A DNA stretch of 64,000 nt, taken from positions 1-64,000 of the forward strand of contig JBIQHD010000017.1 in assembly GCA_044508835.1 (NCBI GenBank). The letters are read 5' to 3'. The DNA comes from JAKFDI01 sp044508835. Its GTDB lineage: Bacteria; Pseudomonadota; Gammaproteobacteria; Burkholderiales; Burkholderiaceae_C. The notes under the pieces were generated by a model. It did not search any database. It was not told where the DNA came from and saw only the letters and a program-made list of their open reading frames with translations. This document shows positions 40,739 to 50,642 of this stretch, in pieces (the stretch's first letter is position 1; each line of letters begins with the position of its first letter). A program made the translations under genes and the position numbers.

Positions 40739-42480
40739 GCTGGCGGATCGCCGCGCAGCCGCTGCGCAACGACGCTGACGTCGTCTCCGCACGCCTGGCC
40801 GCACGGCGCATCGCCGAGCTGCTGGGCCTCGAACGCCGCGAGCAGACCCGCATCGCCACCGCCGTCTCCGAGATCGTGCGCAACGCGATCGAGCATGGCG
40901 GCGGCGGCGAGATCGAGTTCGGCGTCGACACCGGCCCGGGCGAGGCCGTGTTCGCGGTGCGCGTGCGCGACAGCGGCCCCGGCATGTCCGGGAAGATGGC
41001 CGGCGAGCCCCTGCCGATGTCCGGTCTCGGCCTGCAGAGCGCACGCCGGCTGGTCGACGAATTCGATCTGCAGTCCACGCCCGGCGGCGGCGTTCATGTG
41101 CGGCTCGGCCAGCGCATCGCCCGCCAGGCGGCGGCGCGGCTCGACGCCGCCGGCATCCAGGCCGCAGCCCGCCAGCTCGAGCGCCGCGTCGACCCGCTGC
41201 TCATGGTGCAGCAGCAGAACCGCGAGCTGGCCGAGAGCCTGAGCGATCTGCGCGAACGGCAGGACGAGGCGGTGCGGCTCAATGCCGAGCTCGAGGAAAC
41301 CAACCGCGGCGTCGTCGCGCTCTATTCCGAGCTCGACGAACGCGCCGAGCAGCTGCGCCAGGTGAGCGACCTGAAGACGCGCTTCCTCTCCCACATGAGC
41401 CACGAGTTCCGCACCCCGCTGAACTCCATCCTCGCGCTGTCGCGGCTGCTGTCGGACCGTGTCGACGGGCCGCTCAACGGCGAGCAGGAACGCCAGGTCG
41501 AGTACATCCGCCGCTCGGCGCAGGACCTGCTGGAGATGGTCAACGACCTGCTCGACCTCGCCAAGGTCGAAGCCGGCAGGCTGGAAGTGAAGACCCAGTC
41601 CTTCCGGGTGCCGGAGATGTTCAAGGCGCTGCGCGGCTCGCTCAAGCCGCTGCAGGTCAAGCCGGCGGTCGACCTGGTCTTCGAGGCCGCGGACGACCTG
41701 CCCGAGCTCATGACCGACCAGCCGAAGGTGGCGCAGGTGCTGCGCAACTTCATCGCCAACGCGCTCAAGTTCACCGAGCGCGGCGAAGTGCGGGTGAGCG
41801 CCGCGCACGACCCGGTGCGCGGCTTCGTCGCCTTCAGCGTGCAGGACACGGGCATCGGCATCGCGCCCGAGTTCCACGCGCTCATCTTCGAGGAGTTCGC
41901 GCAGGTCGACGGCCGGCTGCAGCGTACAGCCGGCGGCACCGGCCTCGGCCTGTCGCTGTCGCGGCGGCTGGCCATGCTGCTCGGCGGCGAGGTGACCCTG
42001 CGCAGCACGCCGGGTGCGGGCTCCACCTTCTGCCTTGCGGTCCCGGTGCGCCTCGGCCAGGCCGCCGCGCCCGCGGCAGCGCGGCCCGCACGCGAGCGCC
42101 AGCCGCTCGCGCTCGTGGTCGACGACGAGGAATCGTTCCGCTACGTCGTCCGCCACATCGCGCAGGACAGCGGCCTGAGCGTGCAGGAAGCCGGCGACGG
42201 GGAGACGGCGCTCGCGCTCGCCCGGCAGCAGCGCCCCAACGTGGTGGTGCTCGACCTCGTGATGCCGCACCTCGACGGCTTCGCCACCCTCGCCCGCCTG
42301 CGCGCGGACAGCCTGCTGTGCGAGACGCCGGTGATCGTGTGCACCTCCCAGATGCTCACGCTCGACCAGAAGCGCGCGCTCGCGAGCGCCTACGCCATCG
42401 TCCCCAAGCACGACATCTCCCGCGAAGGTCTGGCCGGCCTGCTGCACGCGGCCCTCCAGCACGACGTCCCCTGCCCATGA
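40735..42480 (+). CDS. Soluble hybrid histidine kinase with N-terminal RsbT-like ATPase domain
   Basis: A 581-residue protein without membrane segments. Residues 1-125 are an RsbT/RsbW-like ATPase: SEIVRNAIEHGGGGEIEF, RDSGPGM and SGLGLQSARRLVDEFD. Residues 150-215 are a coiled coil. The dimerisation domain has the phospho-accepting His223 in SHMSHEFRTPLNS. The kinase ATPase follows, with NFIANALKFTE, DTGIGI and GTGLGLSLSR. A receiver with Asp507 in VVLDLVMPHLDG ends the chain. Two GHKL domains in one polypeptide are unusual. It starts four bases inside the phosphatase gene and is a candidate output of the stressosome (inference). Confidence 0.9.
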   Translation: MSWRIAAQPLRNDADVVSARLAARRIAELLGLERREQTRIATAVSEIVRNAIEHGGGGEIEFGVDTGPGEAVFAVRVRDSGPGMSGKMAGEPLPMSGLGLQSARRLVDEFDLQSTPGGGVHVRLGQRIARQAAARLDAAGIQAAARQLERRVDPLLMVQQQNRELAESLSDLRERQDEAVRLNAELEETNRGVVALYSELDERAEQLRQVSDLKTRFLSHMSHEFRTPLNSILALSRLLSDRVDGPLNGEQERQVEYIRRSAQDLLEMVNDLLDLAKVEAGRLEVKTQSFRVPEMFKALRGSLKPLQVKPAVDLVFEAADDLPELMTDQPKVAQVLRNFIANALKFTERGEVRVSAAHDPVRGFVAFSVQDTGIGIAPEFHALIFEEFAQVDGRLQRTAGGTGLGLSLSRRLAMLLGGEVTLRSTPGAGSTFCLAVPVRLGQAAAPAAARPARERQPLALVVDDEESFRYVVRHIAQDSGLSVQEAGDGETALALARQQRPNVVVLDLVMPHLDGFATLARLRADSLLCETPVIVCTSQMLTLDQKRALASAYAIVPKHDISREGLAGLLHAALQHDVPCP

Positions 42481-44090
42481 CCTCGACCGCCGGCCCCATC
42501 CTGCTCAACGTCGACGACACCGAGGCCGCGCGCTACGCGAAGAGCCGCACGCTGCGCCATGCCGGCTTCGAGGTGATCGAGGCCGGCACCGGCGCCGCGG
42601 CGCTCGAGCTCGTCGAGCATGACCGGCCGGCGCTCGTGCTGCTCGACGTGCGCCTGCCCGACATGAGCGGTTCGGAGGTATGCCGCCTCATCAAGCAGCG
42701 GTGGCCGGCCACGATGGTGCTGCAGACCTCGGCCACCTTCGTGAGCGCGCGCGACCGCACCCGCGGCCTCGATGCCGGCGCCGACACCTATCTCGTACAG
42801 CCGGTCGACCCCGACGAACTGGTGGCCGCCGTGCGCGCACTGCTGCGGCTGCACGCGGCCGAGGCCGCTGCCCGCGTCGCCAAGGAATCGCTCGAGCAGC
42901 GCATCGCCGAACGCACGCGCACGCTGCACGAAACCAACGTCCAACTGCTTCAGCAGATCGCGCAGCGCGAGCGCGCCGAGGCAGCGCTCGTGCAGGCGCA
43001 GAAGATGGAGGCGGTCGGCCAGCTCACCGGCGCCATCGCGCACGACTTCAACAACCTGCTCGCGGCCTTCACTGGCTACCTGCACCTGGCGCGCCGAAAG
43101 ACCGCGGAGACAGAGACGGCCGGCCTCATCGGCAAGGCCCTGAGCGTCGCCGAACGCGGCAGCAAGCTCACCGCGCGGCTGCTCGCGTTCTCGCGCACCC
43201 AGAGCATCCAGGTGGAGGCAGTCGACATCGACGCGCTGCTGACGTCGATGACCGACTGGCTCGTGCAGTCCGCCGGCCCCGGCATCCACGTCGAGGTGGC
43301 ACACGGCAGCACGCTCGCCGCCTGGACGGACGCGAACCAGCTCGAGCTCGCCATCCTCAACCTGCTGATCAACTCGCGCGATGCGATGCCCGAGGGCGGG
43401 CGCATCCGCATCGAGGCGCATGAGTCGCAAGCGCCCGAAGGCGACGAGCAGCTCGCGCCGGGCCGCTACGTGGTCGTGAGCGTCTGCGACGACGGCAAGG
43501 GCATGAGTCCCGAGGTGGCGGCCCGCGCCTTCGACCCGTTCTACAGCACCAAGCCCGTCGGCCGCGGCACCGGCCTCGGCCTCGCGCAGGTGTACGGCCT
43601 GGCCCGGCAGTCCAACGGCAGCGCCCGCATCGACAGCGGCGAAGGCCGCGGCACCACTGTGTCGATCTGGCTGCCGGCGGCGGAACTCGCGGCGAGCGAA
43701 CCGATGACCACCGCGGCGGGCGCATTTGCCGGCGGCGGCGAACGCATCCTGCTGGTCGACGACGACGACGACGTGCGACAGACCGTCTCGGCGCTGCTCG
43801 CCGACAGCGGCTACGCGGTCTCGGTCGCGGCCAGCGGCGCGCTCGCGATCGAGGCCTTGCGCACGGTGCGGCCGGACCTGCTCATCGTCGACTTCGCGAT
43901 GCCCGAGATCGACGGCGCCGAGGTGGCCGCGCTTGCTCGGTCGCTGCATGCCGAGCTGCCCGTCATCTTCCTGAGCGGGCATGCCGACACGCAGGTGCTC
44001 GAGGCGGCGGCCGCCGGCGCGCGGCTGCTGCGCAAGCCCTTCAGGCCGAGCGAGCTGCTGGGTGCGGTGTCGCGGGCGCTTGCCGGTTGA
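42477..44090 (+). CDS. REC-HisKA-HATPase-REC hybrid histidine kinase
   Basis: A 537-residue soluble protein. The N-terminal receiver has Asp57 in LVLLDVRLPDMSGSE. A coiled coil (130-175) leads to the phospho-His189 in GAIAHDFNNLLAAF, which is of the HDFNN subclass. The ATPase has NLLINSRDAMPEGG, DDGKGM and GRGTGLGLAQVYGLA. The C-terminal receiver has Asp472 in LLIVDFAMPEIDG. With a receiver at each end, it probably takes phosphate from the preceding kinase and passes it on. It overlaps that gene by four bases. No DNA-binding regulator is encoded nearby. It converges with the deacetylase gene 4 bases downstream. Confidence 0.92.
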   Translation: MTSTAGPILLNVDDTEAARYAKSRTLRHAGFEVIEAGTGAAALELVEHDRPALVLLDVRLPDMSGSEVCRLIKQRWPATMVLQTSATFVSARDRTRGLDAGADTYLVQPVDPDELVAAVRALLRLHAAEAAARVAKESLEQRIAERTRTLHETNVQLLQQIAQRERAEAALVQAQKMEAVGQLTGAIAHDFNNLLAAFTGYLHLARRKTAETETAGLIGKALSVAERGSKLTARLLAFSRTQSIQVEAVDIDALLTSMTDWLVQSAGPGIHVEVAHGSTLAAWTDANQLELAILNLLINSRDAMPEGGRIRIEAHESQAPEGDEQLAPGRYVVVSVCDDGKGMSPEVAARAFDPFYSTKPVGRGTGLGLAQVYGLARQSNGSARIDSGEGRGTTVSIWLPAAELAASEPMTTAAGAFAGGGERILLVDDDDDVRQTVSALLADSGYAVSVAASGALAIEALRTVRPDLLIVDFAMPEIDGAEVAALARSLHAELPVIFLSGHADTQVLEAAAAGARLLRKPFRPSELLGAVSRALAG

Positions 44091-44093
44091 ACG

Positions 44094-45029
44094 CTACACG
44101 CCGGCCAGCACCCGCAGGTGCGTGGCCACGCTGCGCGCGAGCGCGCTCAGGCTGTAGCCGCCTTCCAGGCACGACACGATGCGGCCCCCGGCATGGCGGT
44201 CGGCCACCGCCTTGATGCGCTCGGTGATCCACTCGTAGTCGGCCTCCACCAGCCCGAGCTGGCCGAGGTCGTCCTCGCGGTGCGCGTCGAAGCCGGCGGA
44301 GACGAAGACCATCTGCGGCCTGAACTGCTCCAGCCGCGGCATCCACATGGCCTCGATCATTTCGCGGATCTCCATGCCGCGGGTGTAGGGCGGGATGGGC
44401 AGGTTGACCATGTTGGTGCCCTTGGGCACGGCGCCGCTGCCCGGGTAGAGCGGGTGCTGGAAGAAGCTGGCCATCAGCACGCGCTCGTCGCCGGCGATGA
44501 TGTCCTCGGTGCCGTTGCCGTGGTGCACGTCGAAGTCGACGATCGCCACGCGCCGCAGCCCGCGCACGTCGAGCGCGTGGCGCGCGGCCACCGCCACGTT
44601 GTTGAAGAAGCAGAACCCCATCGTCTCGTCGCGCGTGGCGTGGTGGCCGGGCGGGCGCACGCTGCAGAAGGCGTTGGTCACCTCGCCGTCGATCACGGCG
44701 TCGGTGGCGGCCACGGCCGCGCCCGCGGCGCGCAGCGCGGCCTGCCAGGTGCCGGGACAGGCCAGGGTGTCGGGGTCCAGGGCGCGCGAATCGCCGCATT
44801 CGGCCAGCTGCTGCAGCGAATCGCGCAGCGTCTCGACGTAGTTCGCGGTGTGGGCGAGCTTCAGGTCGGACAGCGCGGCCAGCGGCGCCTCGCGGCGCTC
44901 GAGCGCCACGTCCAGGCCCGTGGCCAGCAGGTGGTCGTCGATGGCGCCCAGCCGCTCGGGGCATTCCGGGTGGCCGCGGCCCATGTCGTGCAGGCGGCAG
45001 TCGGGGTGGCTGTAGAAGGCGGTGGACAT
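44094..45029 (-). CDS. Histone deacetylase-like amidohydrolase
   Basis: A 311-residue zinc-dependent deacetylase of the arginase/HDAC fold. Motifs are GHPECPERLGAI near the N terminus, SVRPPGHHATRDETMGFCFF (active-site His pair), IVDFDVHHGNGTEDI (zinc ligands) and SAGFDAHREDDLGQL. A final GGYSLSALARSV includes the conserved Tyr region. Bacterial members act on acetylated polyamines, acetoin-related or unknown substrates. It has a 50-base divergent gap to the MoxR gene. Confidence 0.94.
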   Translation of the reverse strand: MSTAFYSHPDCRLHDMGRGHPECPERLGAIDDHLLATGLDVALERREAPLAALSDLKLAHTANYVETLRDSLQQLAECGDSRALDPDTLACPGTWQAALRAAGAAVAATDAVIDGEVTNAFCSVRPPGHHATRDETMGFCFFNNVAVAARHALDVRGLRRVAIVDFDVHHGNGTEDIIAGDERVLMASFFQHPLYPGSGAVPKGTNMVNLPIPPYTRGMEIREMIEAMWMPRLEQFRPQMVFVSAGFDAHREDDLGQLGLVEADYEWITERIKAVADRHAGGRIVSCLEGGYSLSALARSVATHLRVLAGV

Positions 45030-45079
45030 GGCTTGGCTGTCGGCGATTTCGGGTAACGTGCGACGAGGAGTCCGCCCCA

Positions 45080-46018
<939 letters not shown>

Positions 46019-46046
46019 GGCACGGCGCGCGCATCGTCCCGGCGCG

Positions 46047-47081
46047 ATGAAGGCCGCCGCCGCGCCGCCCCCGGCCCGCCGCAACGGCCCCGCGCGGCGC
46101 CGCGCCTGGCCGGCGCCGCTCGGCTGGGTGCGGCGGTGCTTCCGCGCCTGGTGGCAGGCCCGGCTGCCGCGCACCGACACGCAGCGGCTGACGCAGGGCA
46201 ACATCTTCATCCTGCCCTCGCGCGCGGGCCTGCTGTTCGCCGCCACGCTGCTCACGCTGCTCGTCGCCTCGATCAACTACCAGCTCAACCTCGGCTACGT
46301 GCTGACCTTCCTGCTGGCCGGCAGCGGCATCGTCTCGATGCACGTCACGCACGGCACGCTGCGCGGGCTGACGCTGCGGCTCAAGCCGGTGGCGCCGGTG
46401 TTCGCCGGCGAGGCGGCCGCGCTCGAAGCGGTGCTGTCCAGCGGCGGCGGCGCGCGCCACGGCATCGGCCTGAAGATCGAGTCGGCGGACAGCGCCACGC
46501 TCACCTGGGTCGACGTGCCGGCCGGCGGCCAGGCCGCGGCGCGGGTGAGCTTCGTGCCCGAGCGCCGCGGCCTGCACGAGCTGCCCACGCTCAGCGTCGA
46601 GACGCGCTTCCCGCTCGGCCTGTTCCGCGCCTGGTCGATCTGGCGGCCGGCGAGCCGCGCCCTCGTCTACCCCCGGCCCGAGCAGCCCGCCGCGCCGCTG
46701 CCGCCGGCCAGCCCGCTCGCCGGCGGCCAGGCGCGCGCGCGCAGCGGCAGCGGCGGCGACACCGAGGGCATCCGCGCCTACCGCCGCGGCGACCCGCTCA
46801 AGATGGTGGTGTGGAAGAAGGCCGCCAAGGCGATGGAGGCCGGCGGCGAGCTCGTCAGCCGCGACACCAGCGCCGCCGCGCAGCGCGAGCTGGTGCTCGA
46901 CTGGCAGGCCGCTTCCGGCCGCTCGAGCGAGGAGCGGCTGTCGCGCCTTACGGCCTGGGTGCTGGCCGCCGACGCCGCGGGCGTGCACTACGCGCTGCGC
47001 ATTCCCGGCGCCGAGCTGCCCACCGACCACGGCGACGCCCACCGGCGCGCCTGCCTGGAGGCACTGGCGCTGTGCCGCTGA
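46047..47081 (+). CDS. DUF58 family protein
   Basis: A 344-residue protein with a basic N terminus, two hydrophobic helices (GLLFAATLLTLLVASINYQL and YVLTFLLAGSGIVSMHV) and a C-terminal DUF58 domain. The DUF58 core is SGSGGDTEGIRAYRRGDPLK followed by MVVWKKAAKAMEAGGELVSR. The final part resembles a VWA-like fold. It is expected to work with the MoxR ATPase upstream. Its last bases overlap the transglutaminase start. Confidence 0.93.
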   Translation: MKAAAAPPPARRNGPARRRAWPAPLGWVRRCFRAWWQARLPRTDTQRLTQGNIFILPSRAGLLFAATLLTLLVASINYQLNLGYVLTFLLAGSGIVSMHVTHGTLRGLTLRLKPVAPVFAGEAAALEAVLSSGGGARHGIGLKIESADSATLTWVDVPAGGQAAARVSFVPERRGLHELPTLSVETRFPLGLFRAWSIWRPASRALVYPRPEQPAAPLPPASPLAGGQARARSGSGGDTEGIRAYRRGDPLKMVVWKKAAKAMEAGGELVSRDTSAAAQRELVLDWQAASGRSSEERLSRLTAWVLAADAAGVHYALRIPGAELPTDHGDAHRRACLEALALCR

Positions 47082-49108
47082 TCGAGCCCGTCGCCTGGCC
47101 CGGCTGGCGCCACCTGCCGCGCGACACGCGCGACACGCTGTTCCTGCTCGGCGTCATCGCCTGGACGGTGCTGCCGCACCTGCCGCACCTGCCGGCGTGG
47201 TGCCTGCTGCTCACCGCCGCCGTGCTGCTGTGGCGCGGCCGGCTGGCGCTGGCGAACGCGGCGCTGCCGGGGCGCTGGGTGCTCGTGGGCGTGCTGCTCG
47301 CGGCGGGCGCGCTCACCTGGTGGACGCACGGCACGCTGCTCGGCAAGGAGGCCGGCGTCACGATGGCCGTCGTCTTGATGGCGCTCAAGACGCTGGAACT
47401 GCGCGCCCGGCGCGATGCCTTCGTGGTGTTCTTCCTCGGCTTCTTCCTCATCCTCACCAACTTCCTGTACTCGCAGTCGCTGCTGGTGGCGCTGGCGATG
47501 GTCGGCGCGGTGTGGGGGCTGCTGACGGCCCTGGTGCTGGCGCACATGCCCGTGGGCCAGCCGGGCCTCGCGCAGGCGGGGCGGCTCGCGGCGCGCACGG
47601 CGCTGCTCGGCACGCCGATCATGGTGCTGCTGTTCGTGCTGTTCCCGCGCATCGGCCCGCTGTGGGGGCTGCCGCTGGACGCGATGTCCGCCACCGGCCT
47701 GTCCGACACCCTGCGCATGGGCTCGGTGGCCGAGATCGCCATGGACGACAGCGTCGCCTTCCGCCTGCGCTTCGAGGACCGCGTGCCGCCGCCGCAGGCG
47801 ATGTACTTCCGCGGTCCAGTCCTCGGCCGCTACGACGGCCGCGAATGGACGCCGGTGCCGCCCGGCTCCATGGCCAGCGTGGCGCGCAGCGAGCTGGTGA
47901 CGCGCGACGCGCCCTGGCGCTACGAGATGACGCTCGAGCCCTCGCGCCTGCGCACGCTGCCGCTGCTGGAAGCCGCGGCCGACGGCCCGCGCATCGAGGG
48001 CTACCGCGTGCGCGGCGGCAACGACCTGCAGTGGCGCACCCATCGCCCGGTCGCCGAGCGGCTGCGCTTCGGCGCCGAGGCGCATCTCGACTTCCGCCAC
48101 GGCCCGCGCGAGATGTCGCCGGCGCTGCACGAGTACCTGGAACTGCCGCCCGACGACAGCCCGCGCACCGTCGCCTGGGCCGAGGCCCTGCGCCGGCAGC
48201 CCGCGCTGGCCGGGGCCGGCGCCCAGGCGCTGGCGGACGCGGTGCTGCGGCACATCCGCAGCGGCGGCTACGGCTACACGCTGGCGCCCGGCCCCTACGG
48301 CGAGCAGGACGCGCGCACGGCGATCGACGAGTTCTGGCTCGACCGCAGGCTCGGCTTCTGCGAGCACTTCGCCGCCGCCTTCGTGGTGGTGATGCGTGCG
48401 CTCGACGTGCCGGCGCGCATCGTCACCGGCTACCAGGGCACCGACCCGCAGCCCGTCGACGGCTACTACATCGTGCGCCAGAGCGCGGCCCACGCCTGGG
48501 CCGAGTACTGGCAGCCCGGCCGCGGCTGGACGCGCGCCGACCCGACCGCCGCCGTGGCGCCGGAGCGCGTCGAGCGCAGCACCCGGCTCGCGCCGCCGCC
48601 GGGCGCCGTGGCCGGCGCGCTGGGCGCGATGAGCCCGGCGCTGCTGGAGCGGCTGCGCGGCGGCTGGGAGCTCGTGAACAACCGCTGGAACCAGTGGGTG
48701 CTCAACTATTCGCGCGGCGACCAGCTCGACCTGCTGAAGGACCTGGGCTTCGCCGCGCCCTCCTGGGAAGACCTCGCGCTGCTGCTGGTGATCGCCCTCA
48801 GCACGCTCGCGCTCGCCGGCGCGCTGTGGGCCTGGTGGGACCGCCATCGCGTCGACCCGTGGACTCGCCAGATGGAGCGCCTGCGCGCGCGGCTGCGCAC
48901 GATCGGCGTGCCGGCGGCGCCGCACGAGGGCCCGGGCGAGCTGGCGCGCCGCGCCGAAGGCCTGCTCGGCGACGCCGCGCACGCGCTGGCCGAGGTGCTG
49001 CGCGCGCTGGAGCGGCAGCGCTACGGCCGCCACGCCGCGCGCCGCCCCGACGCATCGCTGACGCGGCGCTTCGAGCTGGCGGCAAGGCGGCTGCAGCGCA
49101 CTCGATAA
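47072..49108 (+). CDS. TgpA-like transmembrane transglutaminase (DUF3488-TGc-DUF4129)
   Basis: A 678-residue inner-membrane protein from a GTG start inside the DUF58 gene. Residues 1-190 hold about six transmembrane helices (DUF3488). The periplasmic transglutaminase core contains Cys430 in RRLGFCEHFAAAFVV, His474 in QSAAHAWAEYW and Asp490 in TRADPTAAV, the complete triad. Another helix at about 570-590 leads into a cytoplasmic C-terminal region of DUF4129 type. TgpA homologues are essential in Pseudomonas and may modify cell-envelope proteins; substrates are unknown. It forms an operon with moxR and the DUF58 gene. Confidence 0.94.
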   Translation: MPLIEPVAWPGWRHLPRDTRDTLFLLGVIAWTVLPHLPHLPAWCLLLTAAVLLWRGRLALANAALPGRWVLVGVLLAAGALTWWTHGTLLGKEAGVTMAVVLMALKTLELRARRDAFVVFFLGFFLILTNFLYSQSLLVALAMVGAVWGLLTALVLAHMPVGQPGLAQAGRLAARTALLGTPIMVLLFVLFPRIGPLWGLPLDAMSATGLSDTLRMGSVAEIAMDDSVAFRLRFEDRVPPPQAMYFRGPVLGRYDGREWTPVPPGSMASVARSELVTRDAPWRYEMTLEPSRLRTLPLLEAAADGPRIEGYRVRGGNDLQWRTHRPVAERLRFGAEAHLDFRHGPREMSPALHEYLELPPDDSPRTVAWAEALRRQPALAGAGAQALADAVLRHIRSGGYGYTLAPGPYGEQDARTAIDEFWLDRRLGFCEHFAAAFVVVMRALDVPARIVTGYQGTDPQPVDGYYIVRQSAAHAWAEYWQPGRGWTRADPTAAVAPERVERSTRLAPPPGAVAGALGAMSPALLERLRGGWELVNNRWNQWVLNYSRGDQLDLLKDLGFAAPSWEDLALLLVIALSTLALAGALWAWWDRHRVDPWTRQMERLRARLRTIGVPAAPHEGPGELARRAEGLLGDAAHALAEVLRALERQRYGRHAARRPDASLTRRFELAARRLQRTR

Positions 49109-49109
49109 T
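49104..49109 (+). promoter_or_regulatory. -10 hexamer of mltB
   Basis: GATAAT in the context CTCGATAATCGCC, 30 bases before mltB. The TAA stop of the transglutaminase gene lies within it. Confidence 0.45.
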
Positions 49110-49138
49110 CGCCGCGACCCCGCAGCACCCACCGCTTC

Positions 49139-50212
49139 ATGCACGTACTACGACGCACCGGCTTCGCCGCCGCCGTGCTTGCCGCGCTCGCCCTGCTCCT
49201 GGCACCCGCGGCCGAGGCCCAGAAGAAGCGGCGCACCGACGCCGCGCGCGGCGACGAGGCCCGCGAACTGCCCGCCTACGGCCGCCGCGAGGACGTGATG
49301 CGCTTCGCCGACGAGGCCGCGCAGCGCCGCCAGCTCGACCCGGCGTGGGTGCGGGCGGCGCTGTCGCAGGCGCGCTTCGTTCCGCGCGTGGCGCGCCTCG
49401 TCATGCCCCCGCCCGTGCCCACGGCGAAGAACTGGGCCGCCTACCGCGCGCGCTTCGTCGAGCCGGGACGCATCCAGGCGGGCGTCGAGTTCTGGAACGC
49501 CAACGAGGCCTGGCTGCGCCTGGCGGAAGAACGCTACGGCGTGCCGCCGGAGATCGTGGTCGGCATCGTCGGCGTGGAAACGATCTACGGCCGCAACATG
49601 GGCGGCTTCCGCGTGCTGGACGCGCTGGCGACGCTGAGCTTCGACTTCCCCGCCGGCCGCAGCGACCGCAGCGCGTTCTTCCGCGACGAGCTCGAGAGCT
49701 TTCTCGTGCTGTGCCGGCGCGAAGGCATCGACCCGGCGGCGCAGCTCGGCAGCTATGCCGGCGCCATCGGCATGCCGCAGTTCATGCCGTCGAGCATCAA
49801 CCGCCTGGCGGTGGACTTCGACGGCAACGGCCACGTCGACCTGAACACGAGCACGGCCGACGTGATCGGCAGCGTCGCGCACTACCTCGCCGAACACGGC
49901 TGGCAGCGCGGCATGCCGGCCACCTACGAGGTGGCGGTGCCGGTGGACGCCGAGGCGCGCGCGGTGCTGCTCGCGCCCGACATCCTGCCCACCTTCACCC
50001 CGGCCGAGTTCAGCGCCCGCGGCGCCGGCCTGCCCGAGCCGGCGCTCTCGCACGACGGCAAGCTGGCGCTGGTGGAGGTGTTCAACGGCGACGCCCCGCC
50101 GAGCTACGTGGCGGGCACGGCCAACTTCTACGCCATCACGCGCTACAACCAGTCGAGCTACTACGCGCTCGCGGTGATCGCCGTCGGCGAGGCGGTGAAG
50201 CAAGCGCGCTGA
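49139..50212 (+). CDS. mltB: Membrane-bound lytic murein transglycosylase B
   Basis: A 357-residue periplasmic enzyme that cleaves peptidoglycan glycan strands. The signal peptide ends near APAAEAQKK and lacks a lipobox Cys, so it is probably soluble like some MltB paralogues. The catalytic Glu147 is in IVGIVGVETIYGRNMG. Other markers are GSYAGAIGMPQFMPSSI and the peptide-binding-like region DFDGNGHVDL. The C terminus with NFYAITRYNQSSYYALAV is characteristic. It probably has its own promoter (GATAAT at 49104). Confidence 0.95.
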   Translation: MHVLRRTGFAAAVLAALALLLAPAAEAQKKRRTDAARGDEARELPAYGRREDVMRFADEAAQRRQLDPAWVRAALSQARFVPRVARLVMPPPVPTAKNWAAYRARFVEPGRIQAGVEFWNANEAWLRLAEERYGVPPEIVVGIVGVETIYGRNMGGFRVLDALATLSFDFPAGRSDRSAFFRDELESFLVLCRREGIDPAAQLGSYAGAIGMPQFMPSSINRLAVDFDGNGHVDLNTSTADVIGSVAHYLAEHGWQRGMPATYEVAVPVDAEARAVLLAPDILPTFTPAEFSARGAGLPEPALSHDGKLALVEVFNGDAPPSYVAGTANFYAITRYNQSSYYALAVIAVGEAVKQAR

Positions 50213-50222
50213 ACGGCGCGCC

Positions 50223-50435
50223 TCAATCGGCGAGCGCGGCGCCGAGCCATTCGGCCACGCTCGCATCGGCCGGCAGGCCCTCCAGCACCGTCAGGCCGCG
50301 CGCCAGGTCCCAGCTCGACTCCGACCAGCCCGGGCACGGCGCCTCGCACGGAAGCGGGCGCGGGTGCGGGCGAGGGCATGCCGTCGCGCGGGCATCGGCG
50401 TGCGGCGCGAGAAGATCGAGCAGGCGGTTCGGCAT
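50223..50435 (-). CDS. Small hypothetical protein
   Basis: A 70-residue protein from the ATG at 50435, supported by AGGGAG about six bases upstream. It begins MPNRLLDLLAPHADARATAC and ends with GLTVLEGLPADASVAEWLGA. It has three cysteines and many prolines in the middle and no recognisable domain. It converges with mltB 10 bases away. The region 50436-50642 beyond it has no supported gene. Confidence 0.5.
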   Translation of the reverse strand: MPNRLLDLLAPHADARATACPRPHPRPLPCEAPCPGWSESSWDLARGLTVLEGLPADASVAEWLGAALAD

Positions 50436-50642
50436 GGGGGCTCCCTCGGTGGATGTCTTGCCGCGCAGTGTTCCGCGCCGGCGCGGCGCCGCGAATCCCG
50501 CCGAGGAGCGGACGCCGGGCCCTCGGTGGAACGTCACCCGGCCGGGGGAGACGGCCTTGCACGCGGCCTCGGCCCCCTTCTTCGCCCATGCCATCGGCGC
50601 CGCAGGGCGCCGGGCCGAGCGCGCCTCGCGCGCAGGGGGGCC

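Noticed and set aside
46988..49144. Long minus-strand open frame opposite the transglutaminase gene
   Set aside because: No motifs, biased composition, and the plus strand carries a complete transglutaminase triad.
50436..50642. Possible coding region upstream of the small minus-strand gene
   Set aside because: Open frames here lack a ribosome-binding site, known motif or conserved look; the minus-strand extension from 50594 is less likely than the start at 50435.
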